Shown here: positions 19,788 to 32,444 of the stretch, piece by piece | How the letters are laid out: each line of letters starts with the position of its first letter | How positions within the stretch are numbered: position 1 is the first letter of the stretch | NCBI GenBank assembly: GCA_905250025.1 | Contig: CAJNOJ010000106.1 | Span: 1-64,000 of the forward strand | DNA: 64,000 nucleotides | Reading direction: 5' to 3' | From: Adineta ricciae | Lineage: Eukaryota > Rotifera > Eurotatoria > Adinetida > Adinetidae | The notes under the pieces: generated by a model | What the model saw: only the letters and a program-made list of their open reading frames with translations | Databases searched by the model: none | What the model was told of the DNA's origin: nothing | Program-made: the position numbers and the translations under genes

Positions 19788-22700
19788 TCATTCCACAACA
19801 ATCGCTTCGCTTAGCTTTTCTTCAATGATTAGCTTTTCATTGAGATCATCCTCGAGTTCATCCATGTGATTATCAATATCATCATCTGTGACTTGATCTA
19901 ATTGGTATTGGTCAAGTTTGATGCCTGCCGTGACAACAATATCTTCATCGTCATTATCGTCGCTTGTCACTGCATCGTGCTGTTCGATTTCCTATAGAAT
20001 ACAGAAAGTAAAGAGTCAGATTTGAATGAAATAAAAAAGAATTTGAATTCGAAAGAAAGCCATGCAAACCAAATCAGCATGCGAAGAAGAGCGCAATCAA
20101 AAAAACTGTCAAATGAATTGGCGTTTTTTTTTTGTCATGCCCATCATTCAGTTTTCATACCTTTGCTGTCAGCCGACCTGCTAATTCCTCTCTAAATTTT
20201 TCCTTGGCCCATTGAAGAAAATGAGCAGTGTCATAGGCGGTTGTCTGATAGATAACATCGATTAGATTTTTGTATAATTTTATCAAAAAAATTGAAGATA
20301 AAACAACGTCAGAGACGTGTACTTACTTCTTTATTCGAAGCTAAGAATTCGCTTGTTAATTGATTTTCCACTGCTTCTTCAAATTTCAATTGTTGTTGAA
20401 GTTTATCAAGTGATTCGATAATATTATCTGAAAAGTAACTTGTTTTAACAATCGGATTGAAAAAGAAGATCTTTTACTATCTGTAATGGATGCATCCGAT
20501 GGTTGATTGACCGAATCATTAATCGATCGATTGTTTTCATCATCGTCCAATGTCGATTCTTTCAAGTGCATACTTGTTGACAACGAACTATTTCCACTAT
20601 CATCAACTGTTGTTGTTGTTTGAGAATCGAGATTTGTTTGTGTTTGATTCGTACCAATTAACTCCGGATTATCGTCTTCCCACCATTCTTCGATCAGATC
20701 AATATCGTTAGAATCATCGATTCGATTCGAATTAGCATTGTTGTTATTGTTGTTATTGTTAAGTCGTCGATTCGAATTTGATCGATTATTAAAATCATTT
20801 CGTCGTGAATAATTATTATTAAAACCATACTGACGAGGATCATACGAAGATAATGGAAATTGATGTTTATCCTGATGATAATTACGCTGTTGTTGGTTCG
20901 ATCGTCGTCGTTGATATGTTGACGTTCCCCAATAACTATTTTCATTGGAATAGGAGTTTTCATCTGTGTTCATATATGCAGAGAGTGGAAGGCTATTTGT
21001 ATTATTATTATTTCGTTGGTAGCGATTGCTCAAATTGTTATTATTATTACTTGAAGAACGGAAGAAATTATTTGACGGTTGTTGTTGTTGTTGTTGAGAT
21101 GAGAAATCGTAGAATGATTGTGGACGTGATTGATAGCGGTTCTCATTGGTGAATCGTGAAGAAGAATTTCGTATTTGATCGAAATCGCCCGACATTGGCC
21201 GTGATTGAGAATATTTGTTATCTTGATCGGATCTTTTCAATCGACGAAATCGTGGTGGAACTTCCATGGAAGAATTGTCTTGTTGCTGATGAATGTGAGA
21301 TGACGAGGAGGATGGAGTCAGAATTTGAGCAGGCGGAACGGGAGGCGTTGGCTGAAAAACAGGTGAGGATTGAAAATGAGACGAATGATGAAATTGATGA
21401 CGATTCGAATTTTCGAATGTACGAGTGGGATGGAATTGATGAAAATGCGTTTGCGACGACTGAGCTGATGGTGGTGGAGCAGCTGCCATAGGTGTAGCAG
21501 GATGAGCAAAATAAACAGTTCCATTGCCGTTGAAAGGAGTTGATTGAGCAGATGATGTGTACATAAAATTATGCATATAAGCTGATTCTGCAAGAAAGAC
21601 AGTAATAGTAATAAAAATTGAGGCAAAAAGCAGTGAAAATTTACGATCAAGCTGTTCGCCTCCATTGTTCATCAAATGGTTAAGATCTGTAGGATGGCCA
21701 TTCATGTTTGTTGGCAATAATTGAAGATGCATTGGTGGAGGCGGTGGTGGCAAGGAATTATTTTGCCACATGGGTATTTGTGGTATATCGAGGTGAAATT
21801 CTGAAGGTCCTCCAGGATGACCGTTGTTGTGTGCACCAGTTCGACGCATTCGTTCTATTGATGTATGAATGAAACGACTTTTTATTAATATTTTTGGCAT
21901 TGACAAAACAATAGTATTTTACCTTCTCGCCGACGTTGTCCTTGTTCTTGACTTCGTTGTTGTTGTTGATTGAAACGTCCACTACCGATGCGAGTAGCTG
22001 TAAAATGAGACAAAAAAAAAGTAATAGTGATACTGTTATTTATTTCGTCTTATGAAAGAATAAGTTAGCCGTTCCGTGAGTATGTACGTGCAGATAAACG
22101 GAAAGAAAGAAAACTATTCATGCAATTAGGTGATTCATCAATATAGCTGGAAAAGTATAATCTTTCAATTGAAGGCTTTTATTTTTTGGAGCAAAAATTA
22201 GTAAATAAAATTCTTATTTACATCGTTAATTTGCTTACTTGACTGATATTTATCTGTTGATTTTTAATAAGACGATGGTCTATGATGGAGTGTGGATTAT
22301 TTCGCTCTTCGTTCTTTTGTCTATACAACTGCTGATGATCGTTAAATATGTATATACACATACACACGCAATATACATTACGCTCCCGTCTCTCTCGTTT
22401 TTCATTCTTTCCCTCTATTCTTTTCGTCCATCGCCAAAAACGTGCACATCGATCATCAAGGTGCATCCATTATTCCCTCTCAAATGTATTTATCTTTCTA
22501 TAAGATACATCTATAATCGCTTTGTGCTACGTTCAAAGGCATTTAATCAGCTGATTTCGCAAGCATACATCAATAGCGTCATGCATTAGAAAAGAAAAGA
22601 GAAAAAAGAAAGGAGTAATCCGAACCGAATGAAAAGAGAAAAAAATACCGAGCAGCAAGTCAGTCAATCAGTTATCAAAAGAGACGATTACCCACCTTGA

Positions 22701-23978
22701 TTGTTCACAATGACAAGTTTTTTTGCGTGTGCCGGCTCGTCGGCATCTACGCACAAAATTGATTCCATAAGAATTCAACAGTTCTTTTTCTACTCGGTAT
22801 ATCTTTCGTTTCTCTCGCACATAGAAAGATATCAATCATAGATAACAATCATATCCTACCATGGTTATTTTCTGATTGATAATAACAGGGATATGCATAT
22901 TCGCGCAATTCTGGACTGATGAAACTGTTATTGTGTTGGTGAATTGTGGTTTCGTGTGCTCGTTCATGTTTCAGACGATTGTAATCAACCTTTTGTACAC
23001 GTGGAGTCGAATTCTCTGCGCGGTCCTACGATTGAAACAGAAGAAGACAGTTAAAATCATTGATTCAAATCCGTAAATTTACATTGTCAAATTTTCGTCG
23101 TACTGGAGGTTGATGAATTTGTTCGTGTTGATTTTCCTTCAAAACAAAATTCGATCTTTTCAAGTGCGAAATTTTAATATAAAATCAACAATACTTGAAT
23201 ATGTTGTTGCGTTGTATTATGTCGTCCACGAGTTTTCGTCGTCTAAAGAGAATTTTATTGAAATCAAAAAACTATACATTGATTCTTTCAACTTACACCT
23301 CGCATCGTGTCTTTTGTATATTCAACTGTAGATGTTGTCGCACCTGATTGTTCGGCTAGTTGTCGGTCTTCTTCGATTTCCTTCAATAAATATAAACACA
23401 TCGAACAGAGTTATATTTCAAGATTAAAAGCTAAATCTCTTCAATGCTCTTCTTTGTTCGCTCGAGGTAACACTTTTATGAAGACATACATCTATTCGTA
23501 CAAAACACAATTTTGGAATAAATGACCAACTGTTCGAAAGTGAATAGAAAAAAAACCCTTATTCCACACAAGCAGACACGACATGTAACATGCGCTCGTG
23601 ATGTTTAATGAAACTCTATATTCCTTGTTCTGTACATATGTCTACTTTTGCTTAGAACAAGAGAAAAACGAAGTAAAATTGTCAAATTTTCTTTTTCTTT
23701 CTCTCATTTCTCATTACAATGACATTTGGAGTGCAGAAAAGAAAGAGTAGACCCGTTAATCGACGAATATCAATCGTACGTTTCCCTTCTCCTCCTTCTC
23801 TCTTGTTCTTATTCTTTCACTTGCTTCGCGTCGAGTCGTTTACTTTCATACATTCACCAGACAAACAATTAGTACATATTCAAGTACAAACCTGATGACG
23901 TTTCAGTAACTCTAAATTTTTTATGCGCATCTCTGCCATCTTTTGATCAATTGTCGTGATAGACGAGATCCCATCCAT
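19788..23978 (-). CDS. CCDC9-like protein with long Asn/Gln-rich low-complexity region
   Basis: Exons were joined by splice sites. The start at 23978 (MDGISSITTIDQKMAEMRIK) leads to LLKRHQ, which splices to EIEEDRQLAEQSG (near 23380). The pattern ..LLKR.QEIEEDR..AE is the hallmark coiled-coil opening of the CCDC9/CCDC9B family. Small basic exons follow (23260-22690; HEQIHQPPVRRKFD, DADEPAHAKKLVIVNNQ), then ATRIGSGRFNQQQQ. A large exon block (21900-20480) is rich in Asn, Gln, Ser and Pro, with poly-Q and poly-N runs, SYDPRQYG and RRRSNQQQRNYHQ. A C-terminal helical segment (AYDTAHFLQWAKEKFREELA, near 20200) and an acidic tail end in EAIVVE. The apparent membrane helix near 21620 is an intron (21586-21644). 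Human CCDC9 has been linked to the exon-junction complex, so an RNA-related role is likely but inferred. Confidence 0.6.
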
Positions 23979-25635
23979 CAAGTTTCGATGTTGAGATTAT
24001 CTAAAACAGACGAACTCATTAAATGAAATAGACTCCTCCTGGACAATGGACATATTCACACATACCTCTGACCATTTACATGATTTATTAGACGAAGAGA
24101 AGAAGAAAAAGTAAACGAGATCTAATGAGGTCACAAAAATGCGATCGAGCAATTTACCTTGTCAAAGTAGCTGTATAGGCTTGAAATTTCTATTCTCCTT
24201 CGATACATATTAGTTCTAGATGATTGAAAAAGCGTTCTATTTATCGACCTCACACATTTTTCACGGTTATTATTTGCTCGACTATGTAGATATGATGTGA
24301 CAAGCAGTTGAACACTTCTTTTTTCTTTTGAGTTTAAACACACAGCTAACAAATCTCTTCTCGCGATACATATTTATCCATCAACAACGCCAAATAGTTC
24401 AACACCTAGTGATTCTTACATTTCTATCTCGGAAAGAACGATTGATAAGTATCGATATGTATGCAGTAATACGATTAACATTTACCAAGAGAAAGGGAAA
24501 GTGTTCTATCTCGCGATATCCGCTCGGAAGGGCAAAGATATGACGAAAGAATATCTTGATGCATAAATACTTTCACATCAATGGTCATAACATACTCGAA
24601 AGGAAACTCTTGAAAGACTAACTATCTGTTCTTCGTCTTCTTCTCGAATGAATACTCGTCAAATACAGTAAGAATAATCAAATGTTGTTTGCTCTTTATT
24701 ATAACAAAAAAAAAGAAATTCTCGTTGTAAAATACAATACCTTATTTGAGGTCAAAAGAAGATTAAATTTCATATGATGAAACATATGCTTCACGTATAC
24801 ATTTTAGCACTATAAACGGTCTCAAAACTCCTTAGGTTTTCAACATTTGATCCATTTGCGAAATCCTCAATGTTAAATTCAAATTGAACTGTTGATATAT
24901 TTGTAAATATTGTTTTAATGATAGGCGTTCCATTTTTCCATGGGACAAAGTTTAAATAGCAGGAAGGAAATTCATTTACCGATGCCTTTTCTATGCAACT
25001 TACTTTACTGATAAAAAAGGCAGAAAAAACATTTTCTTATATTTTAAATCCGATTGTGAATAGACGATAATCATCAGGTGAAGAATTTTTTTCTTCTCTG
25101 TGTCGTTTTATAACTTGAGAGAATACAATAAAAAAGCCGTTAATTGATTTTCTTTTCAAATGTTTCAAAACTCACTTTGTTTCTTTCATTGGAGAGCGGA
25201 GCGACCAACTAAAGTCACGTTCAATAGATCCGATTCTTAGTGAATCAGATGTCGCACTGAGAGAATTGCTTCTGGTGACATTCACACTCATTTGTTTGTT
25301 GAACCTTATTGACCAGATGGTCGAATCTAATCAAGTTATCTTCAGTCTCATCTGCGTTGTGTTCACAAAGGAAACTGTTTGTTATCTTTGATAAATGTCA
25401 TCTCGCTATGTTATTTTGTCACAAGAGATTCTCACATTGATGATGAAACAATTCTGTTTAGTTCACAGGTGATAAATTCATTGCTGATCTTGATAAAATA
25501 TTCAATCATGATGCGTTCTTAACTCAAGATCTTTTTTATAAATAATCAGTGAGGAAAAAAGTTTTTCTTATAACCAAACAGAAATGAACAACAGCAAGAT
25601 ATGACAATGACAAGAAAACGAAAACGACATTAACA
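23979..25635. other. Intergenic, no gene recognised
   Basis: About 1.65 kb of AT-rich sequence between two minus-strand genes. It probably includes the 5' leader of the CCDC9-like gene and the 3' region of the LDLa gene. Short frames on both strands lack splice support or recognisable motifs. Confidence 0.4.
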
Positions 25636-26672
25636 TCACCGATTTGTTATAGGCATATGTTCATTCGCATCGATAATAATATTATCGATATGGTTTCCTG
25701 TATTATGACGTTGATTAGTTGTCCAATTGTCGAATAAATGATAACCAGTACCGGATGGCTCCCAATCATCGCTTGTTGACTCAAGTGAATAAGTAAATTG
25801 TCTTCGTCTTTGGCGTTTACGTTGAAAATAAAGAAATGCAATTGCTATACTAACTGAACTAATTATCAATAGGAGACCAAAGATAATAATCGTTGTGACT
25901 ACTCCGCCACTAATTGTTCGTTTCATTTTTGGCAGAGTTAATCTCGACATCGATTCTATTCAAACGAAATATATCAAAGATTAGAAAACGAGACTTTTAT
26001 TTGTCATATACTTGGACAATTGTGTTCATCATTGCCTTGTGGACATGAATAATAACCATCACAATGAAATGTTTGATCACTACACCATTGATCTTGATTA
26101 TTGATCAGACATCGATATTGATTTGCAAAGCATGGACCTATAAAAATGAAAATGAAATAATTAAAGAAGTTCACGTGAGTTTTCCTCGACCTTTAGTTAT
26201 GTTTGTGATGGTCATTTCAAATGGTTGAATATTGAAGTGACACAAACTAAACGTTAATGGTAGATCCAAAATGTTACTTCGAAAATACGTGTGATTAAAT
26301 AACGAATAATTGGTCAAGTCGATCGTTTGGAATTGTTTATTAAATATACGAAACGACGGAATGATCTGTGTAATATTCATATTGATTAATATCTGTTCAG
26401 ATGAATTTATTGCCGATGGTTTAATCAGAGTTAGATTACAACATGATAAATTCGCTAACGAAGATGGTGTGAAAATGATTGACAATGGCGATGACATATT
26501 GATCGTTTGATTACAAAAGGACGTCCATTGAGCTAGGAAAGAAAAATGAATTTTGCAAACTTTTTCTTTTTCCTTTGTTTTCATATTTACCCGAAATCGA
26601 ATTGGAATAAATCGTTTGAATAAGCGCGAGAAACGACCAGCACCAGAGTAGAATCCTGCTTGTGTTTGTCAT
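25636..26672 (-). CDS. Type I membrane protein with one LDL-receptor class A domain
   Basis: The start at 26672 gives MTNTSRILLWCWSFLALIQT, a clear signal peptide; an in-frame ATG at 26705 adds 11 residues before it. The ectodomain (26530-26180) has many N-glycosylation sequons (NQT, NMS, NLT, NIT) and spaced cysteines resembling a divergent CUB-like module. An LDLa domain follows near 26130-26010: CFANQYRCL, then WCSDQTFHCDGYYSCPQGND and EHNC, including the calcium-binding acidic residues. A membrane helix (VVTTIIIFGLLLIISSVSIA, near 25880) is followed by RKRQRRR and a cytoplasmic tail of about 65 residues ending at 25636. Introns are short. The role is likely cell-surface ligand binding; the specific orthologue is unknown. 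Confidence 0.75.
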
Positions 26673-28017
26673 GGCTTGAAAATTAAACATATATTGTTCA
26701 GTCATTCAATCGTGTGTTTGACGAGCTGAATGGCAAACAAAATTTCTTCTTTCGCTTTCTCTCATTCGGAGATGTATTGTAACGTATCTTGAATGCTGTT
26801 GCTGCTTCTAGTTGATTGTCAAATCGGCTACGCATGTTTCTCTCTCTCTCTTTCTCGTTTTTTTCTCTTTTCTTTCGACCTAAAGTAACAAACATAGACA
26901 TCGGGCAGATTGTTTCTCTTTCTTTGTTTTGCGGACGATGAGTCAGCGCGAGCACGAACGAGAGAGAAAGAACGAAGAGAAGAAAGAACGTGCAATGCAT
27001 CCACCTTCAACAGTTTCTATCGTATCATCACTAAATAACAACATTGAAAAAGGGAATGAAATATCAGAATCAATTGCTGGATGAATATAAGATTAGATTG
27101 ACTGGTATATCAAGTGGAATGAATCAACTAGATTTCCCTATGGAAGAAGAAATCTCGAATTATGTTATGTAAAAGAAAAGGAAAGCGTAATCCATGAAGA
27201 TTTATTTGAGATATAATCAATTGTTTGTTTGATATAATAATTACTAACATTGATTTACTCGTAACGGAAAGAAAGAAATGATTAGGAAATCGAATCCATC
27301 CGGTATTTAACAATCGAGTGGAGCTCACGAGAATAATTATACACAGATTTTGTTCTAGTGATTTTTCTCGAAGTGGAATCTCTTTAGTGAAATCGTGACC
27401 GGTATGATGATTTTTACGAGAACTTGATTTTCTTTGAAGGCCGCTTAATGTTCATGTCAAAAAATCTAGATTTTAGATAATTACCGAAGATTTATTCTCA
27501 CGCATTTCGTTAGGATCTAAATTTGAAAAAGGAAAAAGCGGAACGAATACAGTTGTTGTTAATTGAGCTAATAGAATATGAGCAAACTTAGGTGTTTCAT
27601 ACATACTTTCATTGAATAATCGTGTGAAAAGTCTGCTTAGGCTCTCAATTAATTTAGAGAGTCCATATTGATTACTAATGAATAAGTCATGTGCAAATCG
27701 TCCTGTGAGACACTTCGATTATCTAATATCGCTGAAAATCGAATAAATCATAAGTTTTAATCTATATTGATTTGACATAGAGTTTCTTCCCACCTTCGAT
27801 CGTCCTTGAAAATGATGACGATTGAAAGATACTGTCTTTTTTCTATCTAAATGGTAGGTTCTTTCAATATTCTTTCGCATTATTCATTTTATTAAACCCA
27901 CGCTTTGTATGTATCGTAGGAGGAACTTGATCTATATGTAAGGATTACTATTCACAAATATTCGACAATGCTATATAATCTATTGATTTCTGATCATTGG
28001 TTAAAAACACGACTATT
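26673..28017. other. Intergenic with one gene relic
   Basis: Pyrimidine-rich simple sequence (tctctctctctcttt) lies near 26840. On the minus strand 27715-27482 reads open as about 75 codons (GRFAHDLFISNQYGLSKLIE, TTTVFVPLFPFSNL) and ends before gtaattat, which could be a donor. Upstream, stops break the frame. It looks like a single surviving exon of an unrecognised gene. Confidence 0.4.
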
Positions 28018-28851
28018 ATGTTTCACATGAGTTTTTTATTGATTTTAATCGTTTTGCTCACGACAGTCAATGCTAATGGTAAGTGAAGAAACGTGTTTTT
28101 CTCGAATTTATATGAGTGTTCTTTAGCAATTCAATGTTCGGAAAACGAAGAGTATAATGAGTGCGGCACTGCTTGTCAAGAAAGTTGCACTTATAAACCA
28201 CCGTTTTGCACATATCAATGCGTTTCCGGATGTTTCTGTAAAAAAGGTTTCGTACGACAAACCGATGATAAAAGTAAATGCGTACCACAAACACGCTGTT
28301 CATGTGGTGTAAATGAATATTTCAACGACTGTGGCTCAGCTTGTCCTGACACATGTTCAGCACGATCTCAATCATGCACAAAACAATGTGTACCGGATTG
28401 CTTTTGTAAAGATGGTTTTGTTCGTTTGAATAATCAAACTGGAAGTCCATGTGTACCCGAATCCTTATGCAAAATTACTCTATGTGAAGATCCAAACGCT
28501 GAATATGCGGAATGTGGATCATCGTGTCCAAGGACATGCGAAGATGAGTTGAACCCCCTTCGGAAATTTCGAGTTTGTGCATCAGCGTGTCGACGCGGAT
28601 GCTTCTGTAAGCAAGGTTTTGTTCTTAACAAAAACGGAAAATGTGTCAAACCTGAAAGTTGTTGTCGATCAATCAATGGACTGTATCAATCATGTGGTTC
28701 ATTATGTCAACAAACATGTGCAGACGAAAATAACTTTACTTGTCTTCTACCATGTGCTCCTGGTTGTTTCTGTGCGACAGATTTCGTACGTGAAAATGAC
28801 AATATCAATAGTTCTTGTATACATAAGACAACATGCCAAAAGAATCAATAA
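28018..28851 (+). CDS. Secreted cysteine-rich protein with four TIL (trypsin-inhibitor-like) domains
   Basis: Exon 28018-28078 encodes the signal peptide MFHMSFLLILIVLLTTVNAN. After a 48-bp intron (28079-28126) the second exon encodes four repeats of about 60 residues, 261 residues in all. Each repeat has the TIL cysteine pattern, for example NEEYNECGTACQESC ... CVSGCFCKKGFVR ... C. The repeats open with EYNECGTAC, EYFNDCGSAC, EYAECGSSC and LYQSCGSLC. There is no membrane helix or other domain. TIL domains are mostly serine-protease inhibitors, with the reactive bond between the fifth and sixth cysteines; they also occur in mucin-like and vWF-type proteins. An extracellular inhibitor is the best guess; target proteases are unknown. 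Confidence 0.85.
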
Positions 28852-29591
28852 GTAAAAGATATTTCTTTATGTTCGTTGAAAATATTCTTATAAATAAAGG
28901 ATTCAATTCTATTTGCGGTTGCCAATAGAATTTGTGCAATACTTTCCGAGACCTTATAAAATACATGTTCGGAGAGTAATCGTTAGTCAGAACGAAAGAA
29001 ATCACTACAAGATGTTTTAAAAAAATAATCAAAACTGGTTCACAACATAAGTATACACATCTCTTGCTTTTTCTCTCTCTCCAGAATTTACATTCTTCCA
29101 ACTGATTATGAGACTCGAAGATCAAGATTTCGGTGAGAATATCTACTAATTCACACTGTTTGCAAACACTTAAGATAATTATTATCCTTTTTCATTATTT
29201 CGATATGCGTGATAATGAAGCATGATATATCAATATCAACAACAATCTTTCTCCACTCGTTTTCCGTTCCGAATAAAACTTCAGTGACGTTACTTCGTTG
29301 TATATACAAATGAATTTTATTTCATAGCATAGAAATTCATGACTTGAGAATGAAACATCAATTATGACATTGGCGATGCTCATTTACATAATATAGGAGA
29401 TCGGTCATTTATACATTTTTTTTTCTTCACTTCTTTCCTTTTTTTTCGAAATCAGCCAACCATATCCTCCATATATACAAAAAAAAACCGTGTCTTCATA
29501 TACGTATTCATCGACAAGTTCGTTTCGATGTGTGTTGTTCTCTAATATTCGACAATTTCAACGATTATCTCTAGTTGAAGATTTTCATACA
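28852..29591. other. Intergenic / 5' region of ZDHHC16
   Basis: An AATAAA near 28891 may end the TIL transcript. The ZDHHC16 frame is open upstream of its first ATG back to 29457, directly after an acceptor-like atcag. An upstream coding exon is therefore possible, but the nearby ATG at 29109 does not splice in frame. Confidence 0.45.
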
Positions 29592-30796
29592 ATGTTCTCA
29601 TGGAGCGTTCAAACACGCATACGGCTAGCACTGATGATGGGCTATATCTGCATCACCGTATTTTTTTCATTGACTACATATATCGTTTACGTTTTCTATA
29701 AGCACATTGCACCAAGTGTTATCGAAAAGAAACAGTATGGACTTCTTATTTTTAATCTAATCTTCGGTAACTGGCTTGCAATAAATATTTATTTCAATTA
29801 TCTAATGGCATGGCTAACATCGCCTGGTCTAGCGAGAGATTATCAAGAATTAGCGTCGCAGTATCCCATGTGTAAAAAATGTTCAATGAACAAACCACCT
29901 CGAACGCATCATTGCAGTTGGTGTGATCGATGTATATTGAAGTTCGATCATCATTGTCCTTGTAAGCAAAGATTTTCATTGATTTGCAAGTATGTGTTGA
30001 TCTGCCTCTCTTAGGGTTGAATAATTGTGTTGGCTTTTATAATCATCGATATTTTTTTCAATTTTGTTGCTTCATGGCTACTGGTTGTATGTATGCAGGC
30101 ACTTTCGGTTATCGACAGTACCAAATCGCTCTACTTGGAGATCAAATGTAAATGACAATGAACATTGGTTGCACATGTATTGCTCTTATGTTTTCATTTA
30201 GATTCTCTTATTCGGATTCAATTTTCTCACCATTTGATATCCTCGATGAAATGGAAATACCTGGTTTTGTAACATATTACATATTTCTAGCTGGTTTTAC
30301 TATTGGTTTTCTTTTGGTTGGCTTGATTCTCTGGCACGGACGAATGATAGGTCGTGGTGTGACTTCATTAGAACGTGTGCTCAATCACTATTATACTCAT
30401 CATTATCACGAACAAGGTTTTATCTTTGTCAATCCATATGATTTTGGTTTCGTGGAAAATTGGAAACGGTTTCTCGGTGTGCGAACATTAGGTGAATTCA
30501 TTCGAAAAGTTCTTTTGCCAAGTACACATAAACCCGAAGGAAATGGAATCACATGGGATGGTTACAATGTTAATACTAATTTACAATTGCATCGACCTGG
30601 TCCAAATCAAATGGCACGACCAATTGCTTTTCCTCCGGGTGTTCAACCGAATTTTCCAGGTGGCTATCCAGCCAATCGTTATCGAGCAGCGGTCGTGCCA
30701 CCATGGGAAAGACAATCAAGACCACCGAATGCTTCTCATAGTTATCAACCAAAACCATTATCAACTGAAACAACAGATGATAGAAAAGATCAATGA
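29592..30796 (+). CDS. ZDHHC16: DHHC palmitoyltransferase, ZDHHC16 type
   Basis: DHHC enzymes attach palmitate to cysteines of membrane-associated proteins; ZDHHC16 acts at the ER/Golgi. The start at 29592 reads [20 protein letters not shown]. Two membrane helices ([38 protein letters not shown]) are followed by the cysteine-rich domain [20 protein letters not shown], then FDHHCPWLNNCVG, with the catalytic Cys intact across an intron starting at about 29959. Later helices include [17 protein letters not shown]. The stretch [20 protein letters not shown], followed by [13 protein letters not shown], is characteristic of ZDHHC16 among the family. A Pro-rich tail of about 70 residues ends at 30796. 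The frame is open upstream to 29457, so the true N-terminus may be longer. Confidence 0.88.
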
Positions 30797-31231
30797 AAAG
30801 AAAAAGATTGTTTTACTTTGTTTTGAATCAATGACATTTCATTATAGATGAATAAAATACGTCAGAAATGAGTGTTAGAGACAAGAGGTTCGTGTTTCGG
30901 TATTTCTTAGTTTATTGTGAAAATGAAAAGTTACACGCGTGGAAAAACACTCCTCTCGTTGCTCTCTCTTCACGCTATCACACGTACATATTTATATGCA
31001 CACATACAAAGAAAAGTGAATAGATATCACAGGAACAAAGAAAGATATCACTAATACAAAAGATCTAGGGAGATAGAAGGTATCACAATTGATCTAGTTA
31101 GAGAGGGGGAGAGAGAGATAGAGAGAGAGAGAGAACAAACGTATATGTATATGAGAGAGATGTCGCCTATAACAATGAGTTTGATCGAGTTTTTTACTGG
31201 CGGGTAGGCACGAGCTCATTATCGTAACTTC
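30797..31231. other. Intergenic with GA-rich simple repeat
   Basis: A purine-rich (GA)n tract occupies about 31100-31137, 95 bases upstream of the TAF6-type start codon. It could be a GAGA-like promoter element or a neutral microsatellite. Confidence 0.45.
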
Positions 31232-32444
31232 ATGTTCGAGTTACTTCGCTATGTATGCGAACTCATATTTGGTTCATCGTTAGCCTTATCGCGTGAGAGT
31301 TTCGAATATCTTTCCGTACACCTTCATAATATCATTGTTCAACTTATACAACAAGCGTTCACAATTGCATTGAGAGCAAAACGAACTCAACTGCTAGGTG
31401 ATGATCTACAGATAGTTCTCAAGTGTCGAAATATTCCTCCATTGTTTGGTTATTGCCATTCATCAACTACAAATAGAGCATCATCATTCAAGAGTGTATA
31501 TCAAGGTGCACGTACTCTCTTTTATCAGAATGATACGATCATTAATTTCAGTGAAATACAGTCGATAACAACAAAGTAAATAAATGAGTTTGGAATGAAT
31601 TTTAATATGTTAATAAGCTGACACTTTTCAGCACTTTACGTGATAAAATACTTTTGGACGTGGAATGGTTAGCTATTGAAGGAGAACAAAAACTTCCACC
31701 AATAAAACTGTCGTACTTTAATAACTCCATATTAAAAGTGGAACAACAGCTTTATCTATCATTTTTGCAGTCAAAAAACTTCAATGAAGAAATTCAAAAT
31801 GCACTAAGTAATGATCAAATCGCTTTGAATACTATTCTTCCTCAATTGATCGACTGGTATCGAAATAATATCTGTGAATGTTTAATACATAGTTGTCGAT
31901 TAGAAAAACGCCGACACCTTGCCTATTATCTAACAATGATCAATTATTTACTTCAAAATTCGGCGACTGTCATTGACCACTATCTATACATCATCTCACC
32001 GATAATTCTCACATGTTTCTTGTATGAATATGAGGTTAGAAAGAAAAACCTGTAATTCCATATATCGAGTTTGCATTTTAGGTTGATGATCCGTCGGATT
32101 TTAACGTCAACAACGACGAATCAGTTATCAATACTGGTCATATCTGGTCACTTCGTATTTTATCTGCTCAAGCTTGCATTAAAATATTACGACGTTCGAA
32201 TTTCCTTATTTATGACACTTTTACCGTTCGTATTTTTTCTCGACTTATCTATTCATTGACTCTTTCAAGTACACCATCTTCTCTCATCTATGCTATTCTC
32301 TATTTATTCGAACGATTAGGTTGTCGTGTATGTCGTACATTTCTTTTACCATATCTGGTAGACATAGACTCAGTAAAGGTATTTTCTTCAAAAGCAATAC
32401 TTAGTATACTTGAACGTATTGCTTTATTGACCACAATAAAATAA
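31232..32444 (+). CDS. TAF6: TAF6-type TFIID/SAGA subunit (histone fold plus HEAT)
   Basis: TAF6 pairs with TAF9 through a histone fold in TFIID and SAGA. Three exons (31232-31575, 31632-32034, 32082-32444) give 369 residues. The N-terminal histone fold spans residues 3-75: LRYVCELIFGSSLALSRESF, then an alpha-2 helix, AKRTQLLGDDLQIVLKCRNI, ending PPLFGY, which matches the family's LR..N..PLYGF. The linker DVEWLAIEGEQ corresponds to the conserved HWLAIEGVQP segment before the HEAT region. HEAT-like helices fill the rest (for example SLRILSAQACIKILRRSNFL). The C-terminus is shorter than in vertebrate TAF6, so the tail is missing or diverged. The close relative TAF6L is an alternative identity. 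Confidence 0.8.

Noticed and set aside
20853..21491. Long plus-strand frames opposite the CCDC9-like gene
   Set aside because: They are antisense shadows of Asn/Gln repeat codons, giving artificial Val/Tyr runs.
21586..21644. Predicted membrane helix in the CCDC9-like protein (SLLFASIFITITVFLA)
   Set aside because: It is the translation of an intron bounded by gtaaat and cttgcag on the minus strand.
29109..29133. Upstream ATG exon (MRLEDQDF) for ZDHHC16
   Set aside because: Its donor phase does not join the acceptor at 29455 in the ZDHHC16 frame.
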